64,000 nt of DNA from Toxoplasma gondii ME49 (Eukaryota > Apicomplexa > Conoidasida > Eucoccidiorida > Sarcocystidae), in the NCBI RefSeq assembly GCF_000006565.2, contig NC_031469.1, positions 372,001 through 436,000 of the forward strand. The letters run 5' to 3'. The notes under the pieces were generated by a model that worked only from the letters and a program-made list of their open reading frames with translations, did not search any database and was not told where the DNA came from. The position numbers and the translations under genes were made by a program. Of this stretch, positions 37,801 through 48,859 are shown piece after piece (positions within the stretch are counted from its first letter, which is position 1; each line of letters starts with the position of its first letter).

Positions 37801-38346
37801 CACGGTATTCCTCACACTCTTCTGCCCTGCATGGACGTCATCTCTGTTTTTTCCAGCGCTTCTCGCAACGGTCCGCTTGTCACATTCTTGCGTTTGTCGA
37901 CTTCGTTCCATGTGTGTGCAAAGAAGCGTGAGAGGCCGTCCGTGTCTGAATGTTGAGGAATCGGTGAGTCGTGATTTTCGACGCGAGACCCTTCGCTCTG
38001 CTGTGTCCGCACACCGTGGTCCGCTCCCGCTGTCTGTTTCCCTCGTCTTTTCTCCCGCGTTTGGAGGCCTCCCGTTCGCGCTGTCTCTCGTTCGGCTTCT
38101 GCACCAAGCACACTGTACACCCACAACCTGGAAGCTACAGTTGCAGACATAGTCCTCGTTTCTTGATTATCCAGATTCACTTCAGCTTTTCAGAGAAGGA
38201 CTGCGTCTCCTGTCAGGAGGCCTGCGTCGCGCGTCCTCTCCGGTATCCTTGGGTGGACGTCCAGCGGCATTGGAGAGGACTTCGTTCTTCGAAGGCGACG
38301 TTCGGCTTCGTTCGCTTTCCGTTCCTTCCTCTTCTCTGTCTACACA
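34853..38346. other. Region between the mitochondrial-type gene and delta-COP
   Basis: Both neighbours are on the + strand, so this holds a 3' UTR followed by the delta-COP promoter and 5' UTR. The last kilobase before 38347 is pyrimidine-rich and open in several frames without protein-like composition; one or more 5' UTR introns are likely. No gene supported. Confidence 0.5.
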
Positions 38347-41300
38347 ATGACGGTCATCAGCGCATGCATCATGAGCAGGCAGAAGCCTCTGCTTGCTCGC
38401 CAGTTCGTTGAAATTTCCAAAGTCCGCATCGAGGGCTTGATGAATGCCTTCCTCAAACTTGTTGAGCACGCAGGTGACCTCCGAAACCATCTCTTCGTTG
38501 TGGAGTTTCTGCCTTTCACCTTCTCTCGCAAGCCATGCCCTCTGCTCGTCTTCTGTCTTAGCATCTCCCGCGCGGCGTCCTCTTTGCAAACCTTTTCCAG
38601 TGCCTTCATGTGTCATGCAATGGGGTGACGCGCGTACACACACACACACACAGACATTTCCTGATTTCTATCGCGCGCGCATGCGGACCTCTCCAGGTTT
38701 CTTTGTGCCGGTGCATATTCGTGAGTGCGTTTATCTATGCAGATGTGTATCTGCCAACTACGTTCTTTCTTTTTTTTCCGTCTACAGATCTATCTCCCCT
38801 ATGAGTTTATTCTCGCTGCCCGTACATGTCTCGGTCTATTTATGGCTGTCCATCTCTACCTAAATCTATCTCTCTCTGCGTACATGTATCTATGTGTATC
38901 TGTCTCTGTCTACCTGATTGTCTATTTGTCTGCCTTTCCCTCCCCTATCTCCCCATTCATGTCTAGGATGTTTTTTTCCTCGGTTGGTATGTAACTGTCT
39001 CTCTGTAGAGCTTGCAGTGAAGTGCATTTCTTGTGTCGGCTGGAGGTATCGCGTTCTTCGGCTGCGCGGCTGTCGGTTCGGTGCATGCTGCGTTCCAAAT
39101 TGCTTCCTTTTCCTTTTTCTCTTCACTCAGGAGCAGATCACACATACGTGGAGTCAGACTGCGCGCGCTACGTCTACCAGCCGCTAGATAATGTGTATCT
39201 CGTCCTCATCACGACGAAGCACAGCAACATTTTGGAGGACTTGCAAACGCTTCGTGTCTTTGCCACCATTGTCCAGGTACTCGCTTCAGGACTTCCACCA
39301 TCTGCTTCTCTTCTGCGTTCTTCCTCAGGTGTCTGGACCTTCCCCAGCTGTGGCCGAACTGTGGACCTTCACGTACATTCCTATGCATGCATACATATAT
39401 ATATATATACATATATATGTATATATATATATACATATATATATATGTATATAGATATATATGTATATAGATATATATGTATATAGATATACATATGTAT
39501 ATAGATATATATGTATATATATATATATATGTATATAGATATATATGTATATAGATATGTATATGTATATAGATATATATATGTATATGTGGGTACAAGT
39601 ATATGCTCGAGTGTCTGTGTGTGTGTCTATAGATGTGTGGTGTGTATGTGCACCAAGCAAGTTAGAGTGTGAATTTGCATTCGCTTGTATTTTTATGAGT
39701 TCTTTTGAGTGTTGGTGTGTGAGAGTTGTGAAGATGCTCGGTCAGTCAGATGAGATTGCTTTGTTCCTCGTCTTGCTCAAGATCTGATTCATGAGTGCGT
39801 GCATGCACCCACGAGAAAACACTGGAAGCCTCCTGTTGTTTCCGAGCGTCGAGTTTCCCTTTCCGTGTACATGCAGGGTGGCTGTCTTTGTTGACTTCGC
39901 TTTCCGTGTGGAGAGACGCATGCGCTGCTTGAGATTTGATTTTTGACAGGATGCATGCGCTGGCGAAGGCCTTAGCGGAGGCGTGAACGTGGAGCAAGTG
40001 GTGGTTGAGAATGCATTTTCAATCATCTTTATGGTCGACGAGTTGATTTCCTTCGGGCTCAGAGAAGCGATTACGCTTGCGCAGATCAAGACGTTCACGG
40101 ACATGGATTCTCACGAAGAGAAACTTCAGCGCATTATCCAGGAGGTGCGAAGCAAGCGGTTTTTCTCCGTCTGACCGTTCTTTCTGACTTGCCGGGTCTT
40201 CTTGTGGTGTCTCCAAGCTCGGCGTGTGGGGTGCCTGTTGCTCCCGCGCTCTGCTTTTCTCGTGTCTGTTTCTCGCGACCGAACAATTTTTGTTGAAGGG
40301 ATTCCCCGCATTCGCAGAAGAACAGCGAGGTCCCGAACAAGAAGCTCAAACCCGCACACACGAAGACGGACAGCAGGAGCTCCTGTCGGAGACTCATCCA
40401 CTCAGTTCGAGAACGTCCCTGTCTTTGCGCGTTCTATCCCCCCTATCGTTAATCCGTCTTCTTTCTTTTCTCTCCGTCGCGCTTTCTCCCTATCCCCTTT
40501 CTCTCTTTTTCTCTTCTGGCTCTTCATTTTAAACGAAGACATGCTTCCGCGTGCGTCTCCTTACATTCCTCCTTCCCCCTCGCTTCACACGCCACTGTCG
40601 GAAATGAACTTTAGACTTTTCCGTCTCCTGCGTCCGCTGACCTCTCGCCGGGTGTTGCCTTCGGTCCCGACGCTTCTCTGTTCGAACTATCTCTTCGTCG
40701 TTCCTGTGGCACCTGTACGTTTTTCTTTGTTTTTCTTCACATTATCTCGTATCCAGGGCAAAGAGAAGGAGGAGAAAGAGCGAAGGAGACAGATTGCACA
40801 GCGGCTGGACAAGGAACGAGCTGCGAAGGCGAAGCCTTCTTCTGGGAGTCCAGATGCGTCCTTCCTCGCGTCTGCTTCGCTTTATGCGCCTACGGGAACG
40901 GCTGCTGCCGCGGTGCCGAGTCTAGCCGCGGCTGCTGACTACATTCAAATGTATGGCGGATCTCCAGAGCACCTTTCTGCCCTCGCCTCTGCCGCCGTGG
41001 GCTCGGAAACTGCCTCCAGCGTCGAGCCGGGTGCAGGGTCTTCGGCAGTCGGCTTATCTTCGGGTGCAGGCAAGGGCATGCAGCTGGGGCCCCAGCGCGC
41101 GCCATTCGGCCTCGGAGACGCTCGGGGGCACCCAGAGAGACACCAGCTCCATGCCGGGACGGCCTTGGAGAGAGCTCTGGGAACTGCCGTGGGCGCGAGT
41201 GTGGAGACCACGGTGCGGCACGGAGCCCCCGCAGACGCAGCGGACGAGGCCGCCGCCCTCGCCGCGGTAGGCGGAGGTGCAGGTGAGAAACGAAGAACAA

Positions 41301-43175
41301 GGAGAAACAGCTGAATGTGTCTGGTCGAAGAGGCGGGATCGGGAGCCTGGGAGTTACCTGCGGGAGACGAAGAGATCGAGGAGGAAAGGTGATGAAGAAT
41401 CTGGGTGGACAGGTAGGGATAGTGAGATTTGTGGGATTGACGGAGGGACGGAGGGACGAGTGTGATGATGGAGCCTGCAAGTTTCGACAGAGCAGAAGAA
41501 ACGCGCTGTCGGAAGGCGACGACACTCTTGTGCCTTTGCTTTTCAACCCCAGGAGCTCCAGTGATTGTCAATCCTCTAGTGGAACCTGTACACGCGCTGG
41601 TCGAGGAGAAGGTGAAAGGCACTCTTCAGGCCGAGGGAGGTGAGAGAGAGAGCGCGCGACAGGGAAGACGAGAGAATCAAAAGGAGCGAGAAGACACATT
41701 GAAGAAAAGGGAAGGCGAGAGCAGAGAGGTTGAAGAGGAGAGACGACGAGAAGAGAGGGAGGAGAAGGGAGAAGAAGAGAGAAAACGGGAGGAAAAGTTG
41801 AAGAAGAAGACACGAGGGAGACTGAAGGACGGAAAGGAGAAAAAGAGGCAAAAGAGAAAAAAGTGACCTCTGGTTGCTTTGAGACGTCGAGTTGGACGGG
41901 GAAAGGGAAGAAGAAAAAGAGTTGAGAGCAGGGAAGGATCAGATGACATCAAGGCCTTGCTTGATATCTCCCATTTCTTATCTTCCAACGGCACTGTTTC
42001 CTCTCGCTGTCACGGGATAAGAGGAAATGAGTGTCAACTGCTCCTAACAATGACCCTCGTCACACGTTAGATTGCTAGAAAATAATATCAAACTCAACTT
42101 CCTCAGGCTGTTGCCTCCTTTTTTCTCTTTGGTTTTAGGAGTTGACGAACTGGACATCCAGGGAACCTTCTTCGTCACCGTGTCGGACCCCAACAAGGCT
42201 GGCCTCGCGGCTTTCAGAGTGAGGCTTCCACAAGCATTGGTGTTTTCTGGAGAAGAAACGTCAAAGCATACCCCACTCTTGCGCGCGTTCCTCTATTTTT
42301 AGCGAAGTCGCAGTTTCTTCGTGTCTCTAGACTCCAGGAGTTCTCTCAACGGAAAGCCGCGTTCCTGAGGAAGCGGACGGCGAGGAGTTTCCTTCAGCTT
42401 CTTGGGGGGAGGAGGGGGTGGAGGAGGGGAGGGTGGAGGAGCCGACGAGGTCACCACCTGCATCGAATACTCAGACGAGAAGCTTTTCGGTGTTGGAATT
42501 TGAAGAGGAGGCGCACTGCCTGAAAGAGGCGTAGAGACAAACGATGCGAGTTCAGAAAAGCGCCGTTGTATGCTTTCAAATCCGAGAAACACTGCAGAGC
42601 CGAGGAGCCTGGTGGAGACTCCAGTCTCGGCAGTCAGTCTATGGGGATTTTCCCGTCGGTTTCTTGCTTTTCCTTCCGAAAAAAAAAACGCGTTCGGGAA
42701 GGCGACGCGTGAAGGAGGCGTTCCCTGAGAAGGCCACTGGAAACGGCGCGTTTCAAACGCTGGGTCTTTCCACGTCGAATCCGCGACCGTGAGACTCGTC
42801 GTTCTAACGTGCAGATTTCCTCACGTTGCAGTGTTCGCGAACCGCTCTCCTCAGGAACTGCCGCTTGTCGCTTTTGTCCTCGCAGGTGTCGCCGGAAGAC
42901 AAACGCTTCAAAACCAAAGTCCACCCTAACATGAATCGACAGAGCTACGCACAAAACGTCCTCGAACTGAGATGTCCTACTCGCGCGTACGTTGCAAATG
43001 CCGCGGCGGCCATTCTCAAGTGGAGACTCCAAACGAAAGACGAGGTAAGAACACTGTCAGAAAAGTCGATTCCAGCTTCAACCAACTTCTTCCGGCCGCC
43101 GCGCCGCCTACAAGGGTGTATCCGAACATAGTCAACAGATGATGCCGAACACGAAGTATACATGCGTATAAATAT

Positions 43176-43225
<50 letters not shown>

Positions 43226-43377
43226 CATACGGGCCAGCAAAGTGCAGGGACGGAGACAGTCATCTCTCGGTGTAGAGAGATAGGGGGTGGCGAAAGAAAT
43301 CCAAGTATTCCACGTAGAGGTAACCGATGTAAAATCGAAGCCTTCGTATTTAACATGCATCTTATCCAAGTATAAAT

Positions 43378-43415
<38 letters not shown>

Positions 43416-44853
43416 AATTGCCTACATAAATGTGACTGTGTGTGAGAAGTTGTGGACGCATGTTTTTATGTCTTCCTTTTGCACCTGTGTTTTGTGTAAC
43501 GCGAACAGACGACGGTCTAGATGGATAGACTGTTCTTCGTCGCTGGAGGGAGAGACGTTGCTGCACGTCGGCTTTGCGTCCACTTGCGACAGCATGCGTT
43601 TTTTTCTGTCTGCAGAGCTTGTGTCCGCTGTCGATCAGCTGCTGGCCGTCTGTGGCGGCGAATGGCGTGACTCTGACAGTCGAGGTGGAAGCTACGGAGC
43701 CTTCAAGGACTCTCCACGACGTCCATTTCTCCTTCACTTGTCCGTCTAGTGTTCCTCACCAGGTAGGAAACTCGAAACCAGTCACTTTCACTTCCTGTAT
43801 CTCTCAAAACCTGTGTGCAGACCTGCGCAAGCTCCGTTGGCACCGGACGATCTGCCAGTTTATGTCGTCATGTTTCTCCCTGCATCCGAACGTAGCTGCA
43901 TCTTGACAGACCTGCTCAGCTCTATGTAGGTGTGTTTGTCTTCATGTTTTCCCTACTACTTCTCGCTCGATCCGATCTGCGGCAAAAGACGATCTTTGTC
44001 AGCTGTGTGCCTCTGCATGCATAGGAATGAAGGCGCGTGTGGCCGAGAAGAAGCCTCGATCTGCATATCGCCATTTGGAGCGTTTCTAGAGCTTTACCAC
44101 TGTTTTTCCTGTTACCCCGTTGCGACAACGAGGTCTCGCGTTCCTTGCCGCCCTCAAGGGCTCGAGGAAAGCACGGGCAGCGCTTTGCTTGTCTGTGGGG
44201 GTTCCATGTCTCCCCTGATACGTCGTCTTTGCTGTGTTTTCTTTTTCAAGATTCTACGAGTCGAAGGAGGCGAGACGCAGCACGATGGACTGTCGATCCA
44301 CTGGCGCCTGCCAGAGATGTCTGTGTCGGGTCTCTCTGCTGCGACTCTGGAGTTTTTTGCGGCGACGAGCGTCACTACAGTTCTTCCCTTTTCCGTCGAG
44401 ATGCACTCGAAGGAGAGTATTTGCGACTTCGACGTAAGTCGCCTCGCGAGAAGCGCCGAGAGTGACTTCGTGGCATCGATTTGCAGGTTCGAGTTTGACG
44501 TTCAAACCTTTCTTTTTCTCCTTCCGTCGTTCACTGAAAACGCAGCACTGGAGCCCACGAGTCTGGGGTTGATTGCCGGAAGGTCGAAATTTCGACCTCG
44601 TGATCCAGACGCAATATAAGCCTCTCGTCTGGCGAATCGAAGCCACGCAGCTGATGCCTTTTCAGAGCGTCTGACCGGGAGCGTGCAGTCAGCATTCGCC
44701 AGAAAGAAGTCGTTCGTGGACAGTGTGGCTTGTTTTTCTCCGCTTTTCCCCCCATTGTTTTAGGTCCTCGAGTGCTTCCACATGGAGAAGGCCGAGCCGA
44801 TTGCCTACGCTCTCACACGGCGCACAGACTACATGCTGACAGTGCGTGCGTAG
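38347..44853 (+). CDS. Coatomer subunit delta (delta-COP), 579 aa, 10 exons
   Basis: Exons 38347-38473, 39131-39276, 39950-40144, 40757-41282, 41553-41639, 42139-42218, 42886-43044, 43616-43762, 44251-44433, 44764-44853; all phases agree. The protein is the delta subunit of the COPI coat, which carries cargo from Golgi to ER and within the Golgi. The N-terminal longin domain is unmistakable: [34 protein letters not shown] then ILEDLQTLR, and [17 protein letters not shown] charged helix ([20 protein letters not shown]) follows. The C-terminal mu-homology domain begins in exon 6 and includes [11 protein letters not shown] and PLSISCWPS. Exon 4 adds a linker of about 150 Ala/Gly/Ser-rich residues in the place of the shorter, unrelated linker of animal delta-COP. 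The protein ends in [11 protein letters not shown], where animal proteins end near DKYEIL. Start ATG matches the family's N-terminus. Expected to be essential and constitutive. Confidence 0.94.
39391..39590. repeat. 200-bp TATG/TA/TAGA microsatellite in delta-COP intron 2
   Basis: A dense array of TATATG, (TA)n and TATAGATA units, the longest microsatellite of the window. It lies inside the intron 39277-39949. Units such as GTATATAGATATATAT recur many times with small variations, consistent with slippage. Confidence 0.92.
43184..43223. repeat. (TA)n microsatellite in delta-COP intron 7
   Basis: About 20 uninterrupted TA dinucleotides inside intron 43045-43615. A second tract of about 13 TA units is at 43385-43411 in the same intron. 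Confidence 0.92.
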
Positions 44854-45636
44854 ACCTCGTGCCCGCGAAGAAACCAAAACGCGGAGGAGAGAGTGGGCAC
44901 CACACAGGGGCGCAACAGCAGATAAACATTCACACGACGCCGCAGAAGGCGTCGAAGAAAACGCTCCTCGCTATCGTTCTGCGGGCAAGGGAGCGAGCTG
45001 CAGCAGGCGTCAGAGGGGGAAGAAGTTTCTTTTGTGGAACCGTGCAAAGTCTACTTTTGAACCTGGGCAAGTGTCTGTTTTTTCGGGTGTAGAAAACGTC
45101 GAGCAGGGCGACCCCGGTGTCGTCACGAGTGACGGGGATCGCCAGTGTTCCTTTCGCTCGACGTCGTGGTTTCTTCTCAAGCGGGAGGGCTTTTCACGAA
45201 AGGCAGAGATGCACTTTGTTTGCGGGGTCTCCCCTTCCGTGTTCCCTCTTCTGCGTGTTTCCCAGAGAAAAGTGCATCAAAAATATGACGGGGATCTCTT
45301 CTACACTTGTTTCTTGTGTGCGTGCGTCAACTTTCGCCACGCTCGAGATCCGCCTGGCCGCTTCTCGCTTGTACGAGGCGGAGAGCTACAAGAAAAAGTG
45401 CGGATGCGTGTGCACTTTGTTGTGGTCTACCGCATCCGCTGGTAAGTATGTAAGGAGACAGCTGTACGCCCGCGGACTGAATCATCCCAAAATCCCACCG
45501 TCACGAGCTTGACTGAAATAGGTTCCAGGAAGCGTAACTAGACCTCTGCCAGGTCCGCTTTCGTTTATATGAATAGGCAGACCTTTTCGCCATCGAGAAA
45601 AAGGCGAACAACCACAAGAATCGGACGAAGTCGACC
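44854..45636. other. Convergent 3' region between delta-COP and the next minus-strand gene
   Basis: A 199-codon + strand frame overlaps the delta-COP stop here but has a skewed Arg/Ser composition, no acceptor in phase and no recognisable domain. I read it as 3' UTR. Transcription from both sides converges. Confidence 0.5.
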
Positions 45637-48600
45637 TCAAAGCTCGACAGGAGGTTGCTGCACCTTCAGGCGAATGTCAGGTGCACCAGTTCTCCAACTG
45701 TTTGACAGAGGCAGGCACGCGGGAGATTAACACACCTAGAGATGGCAAGGAATAGAAGTTCGGAGGGTGAATGAAGTGGATGGACGCTGAAAGCAACTGA
45801 GACGCTACGACATGAAGAAACGGATGGTACGGCGGTTCCGACGTATCTGAGCTGTAAAAGGAGGACGAAAGTGACTCGACATAAATGAAGGCAATGCCTC
45901 TTGCGACACAGCTGTCAACAGGCTTCGTCGATCTCTTTTTGCCTCGCTGAGTTTCGAAAGAAAATTCTAACAACAAACCTGGAGATAGCCCAGACACAGA
46001 CGTTGTATGAGTTTATGTTGCTAGAGGGAAGAAAACTGCGTACGAAGACACTTTGCTCGTTCAACCAAAAGCACTTGGCTCCTCGATTTCGGAAGCGAAG
46101 GCATTGCAGAGACGGAGACAAACAGGGACGAATGATGGTTACCGGGAGCGTGTTGAAACGCAGGGGAGTGTATGAGACTTCGAAATGCACTTTGGCTTAC
46201 AGGTCGCCCGACAGCACCGGATCTAGGAAGTGAAGATGCACATGACGTTGTACGCAAAACAGGGCAAGCACTGAACGCTTGTAAACCTGAACATGCCCCG
46301 GCTGGAGAAGGTCGATAAGTTTTTTCCAAAGAAGACGAGGCTGCCACTCTAGACCCTTGCTGCCGGATTCCTTGTGCCGCATGCGCCTGGAAAAAGAACG
46401 GCAACAAAGTCACAGGGATAAGTCGGCCTGTGAGAGTCAGGGCATACAAGAAAAAATGTGGAGGGATGATGTTGAGCAGGAAACGACTTCACACTGAACG
46501 TGCTCAGGAACAGAAAAAGCGCGACAGCGAACCTACAATGTAGACTATAAATAATGACCCATCCGCTGGTACATTTCGAGGAATGGTAACCTGTGGTGGA
46601 AGCACGAGATGCAGAAGTTATCCACAGAGCCAGAAGACCCTCAAAACATGGGGCAACGCGCAAGCCTCTTCCGTTCAACAGAAAGACTTACCACAGAGGT
46701 GTTAAGTCGCGCAGAAAGGTTTCCACTTGCATTTTGTGTAGGGCTTGCCGTGTAAGAGGTAGCACCGACACAACCACGAAACCGTTGCCGAGAAGGCGGG
46801 CTGAGGCTTCCCGTGAATGCGGAACTCGCCTTTGGTCTTTGCGCTACTGTCCGCAGTTGCTGGCTGAGGAAATCCTCCTGCAGTCTGCTTTCATCTTCGC
46901 ACTGGGTTGGCTTCTCCTGTAGAAACACACAGACGAAAAAGAATGCAACATTTCGATGACAGTTCCGCAGCAGACGGAGGCCGACTGGAGGACAAAACGA
47001 AAACGGGGAAACTGCTGTCAAGCGTAGGGCCCCTTCAATTCTATGTTTCACTGGAACGTGTGATTGGTCGCACTAACTGACGAAGAACGGCGTTTTGACC
47101 TCATGAAAGCAGGCGTTCTCTAAATTTTGGTTCGCTGCGTTGTGTACACACTCTAAGGAAGTCCTTACAAAGGCTTGTTCGAGCGAGTGTCGGTGGATAT
47201 CGACGAATGTGCAAAGGCCTTCGAGCTTGTAGCAGGCGCGACACGCTTCCTGTGTCACATTGGACACGGGCAGGACAAAAGGACGCGAAACGGCACAAAA
47301 TACAACTAGGATCAACTAAAAAACAAGCGCTTGATATAAACCAGTTGTGCGCCTCGTGAAGCATGCATGCTTGCCAACAAAAGTTAACGGGCTTGTCTCA
47401 CTGATCACTACTCCCTATAGAAATAACCCCAATAGTGTCATTAGAGCGGCCAACAGTGACAGACCACAGAGAGTTGATGACGGAAGGGGAACACTCTTTC
47501 GGTTGCACCACGGGGTAAAGGAGTAAAATGCGCAGAAAAACGACTCGTTAATTCACAGTGCTCACACTCTGCTGAGGTGCTCGTGGGCTGTTTGTGAAGT
47601 TCATCCCTTCAGTCTCCACGAACAGCATCGCCTTCTAGACTGCCTCTCCCGCCTAGCCTGAAACATTTGAATACCAAATGGTGAAGTCTCGACTCCTTCC
47701 TGTGTCACTTTTTGTGTGCGACTCCCCCTCTGGAATCTTTGAGGTGTTAACTGTTGGTTGCACATTCTAGACGACCACATTTGTGTGACAAGAAGGAACA
47801 CGTGAAGCCTTACAGCATGCGCCAGTGCACACTCTTCCTCTGTTGCTGTGCAAGTGGAGCACTGAGGGTCTTTTTCTCTTGGCTCTCGCCTGGGATACGG
47901 CGACGATAAACCTGCCTCCAGAGCGCCTCCCCAAGGCGTCCGGTGCGTGCTGGCCGCGGATGTAAAGGTCTGGAAGTTGCTGTAAAGATCCCGAATCTTC
48001 GGCGACGAATCAACAGGTAGGAGCGCCTCGAGATTAGCAAACTCTCTATGGAAGAGCTCTGTGTCCTAAGAAACGCAAAAACGGAAACAGGAGGGAGGTA
48101 CACGGTTTTAAGAGCCACGCCGGAGAGTCTCTGCGTCACGCGCCTCTCCGTTCGGTCTTGTTAGTCTCTTGTGAAAGTGGAAGGTCGCCGTCAGAAAAAC
48201 TCTGCTCAGATGTATCCGTTATTCGGACCTAAGTTGTGGGACTCCCGACCTGGAACGAGGAGCTAGCGTCTACCATGTATAACCGAGTCTCAACTCCTCA
48301 GAAAAGGGTCGTTTAAACAAACATAGGCATGAATGAAACGTGTGCTCCAGTACCCGTCTAAAAATCTGTACAAAAATATCGTGGTCTTCGCACGCATGTT
48401 TGCTTGGAAGATGCATTTCCCCAGAGACAGCGAAAGAATGCTCACCTGCTTGAGGAGCACGGCTTCGACTTTTCGCTTCGCGCAGATCGGACATGGCGCC
48501 TTCCCTTTCACAGACTTGACCACGATGTGTGCACAGGGTGGCTTCGCAGAGGCGCCGCCTGGTTCCCCCGTTCCGGTTTTCTTCAATGTCTCCCCTCTTT

Positions 48601-48859
48601 CTTGGGCTTTCATTGCCTCGAGCGTTCGCAGCAGACGAGGCTCCAAATCAAGCTGCTGAACCAAGTGGTAAAACTGCGTTCGACCAAGTGCAAGAAGAAC
48701 CTCCTGTTTCCTCCCTTCGCCCGCGCATCCACCTAAAAAGGCTTCAGAGCCACGGACAACAGTCCCTCGCTTGCCACCGAGATTCGTTTGCGACGCTACA
48801 AACCCCGAAGGACTCGCAAGAGCGAACGTCCCCGCAACGCCAACAGGTTGGTTCCCCAT
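45637..48859 (-). CDS. Protein of unknown function with cysteine motifs, about 389 aa, 6 exons
   Basis: Exons on the complement: 48859-48446, 48065-47814, 46916-46692, 46590-46559 (tentative), 46386-46201, 45697-45637. The ATG at 48859 (MGNQPVGVAG) follows an in-frame stop two codons upstream, which fixes the start unless a spliced leader exon exists. Exon 1 carries EVLLALGRTQFYHLVQQLDL and then CAHIVVKSVKGKAPCPIC, a possible Cys/His metal site with a CPIC knuckle. Exon 2 carries CSTCTATEEEC. Exons 5-6 are hydrophobic and aromatic (LEWQPRLLWKKLIDLLQPGH, VYKRSVLALFCVQRHVHLHF) and look like the folded core. Donors and acceptors are strong except around the 32-base exon 4, which I inferred because exon 3 ends in phase 0 while exon 5 needs phase 2; its donor (GG|GTCATT) is poor. 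I recognise no family. The presence of a gene is fairly certain, its exact structure less so. Confidence 0.58.

Noticed and set aside
39391..39590. Regularly spaced repeats that could suggest a CRISPR-like array
   Set aside because: Units are simple TA/TATG/TAGA microsatellite with no unique spacers, inside a eukaryotic intron.
44846..45445. 199-codon plus frame overlapping the delta-COP stop
   Set aside because: Biased composition, no acceptor in phase and no family; read as 3' UTR.
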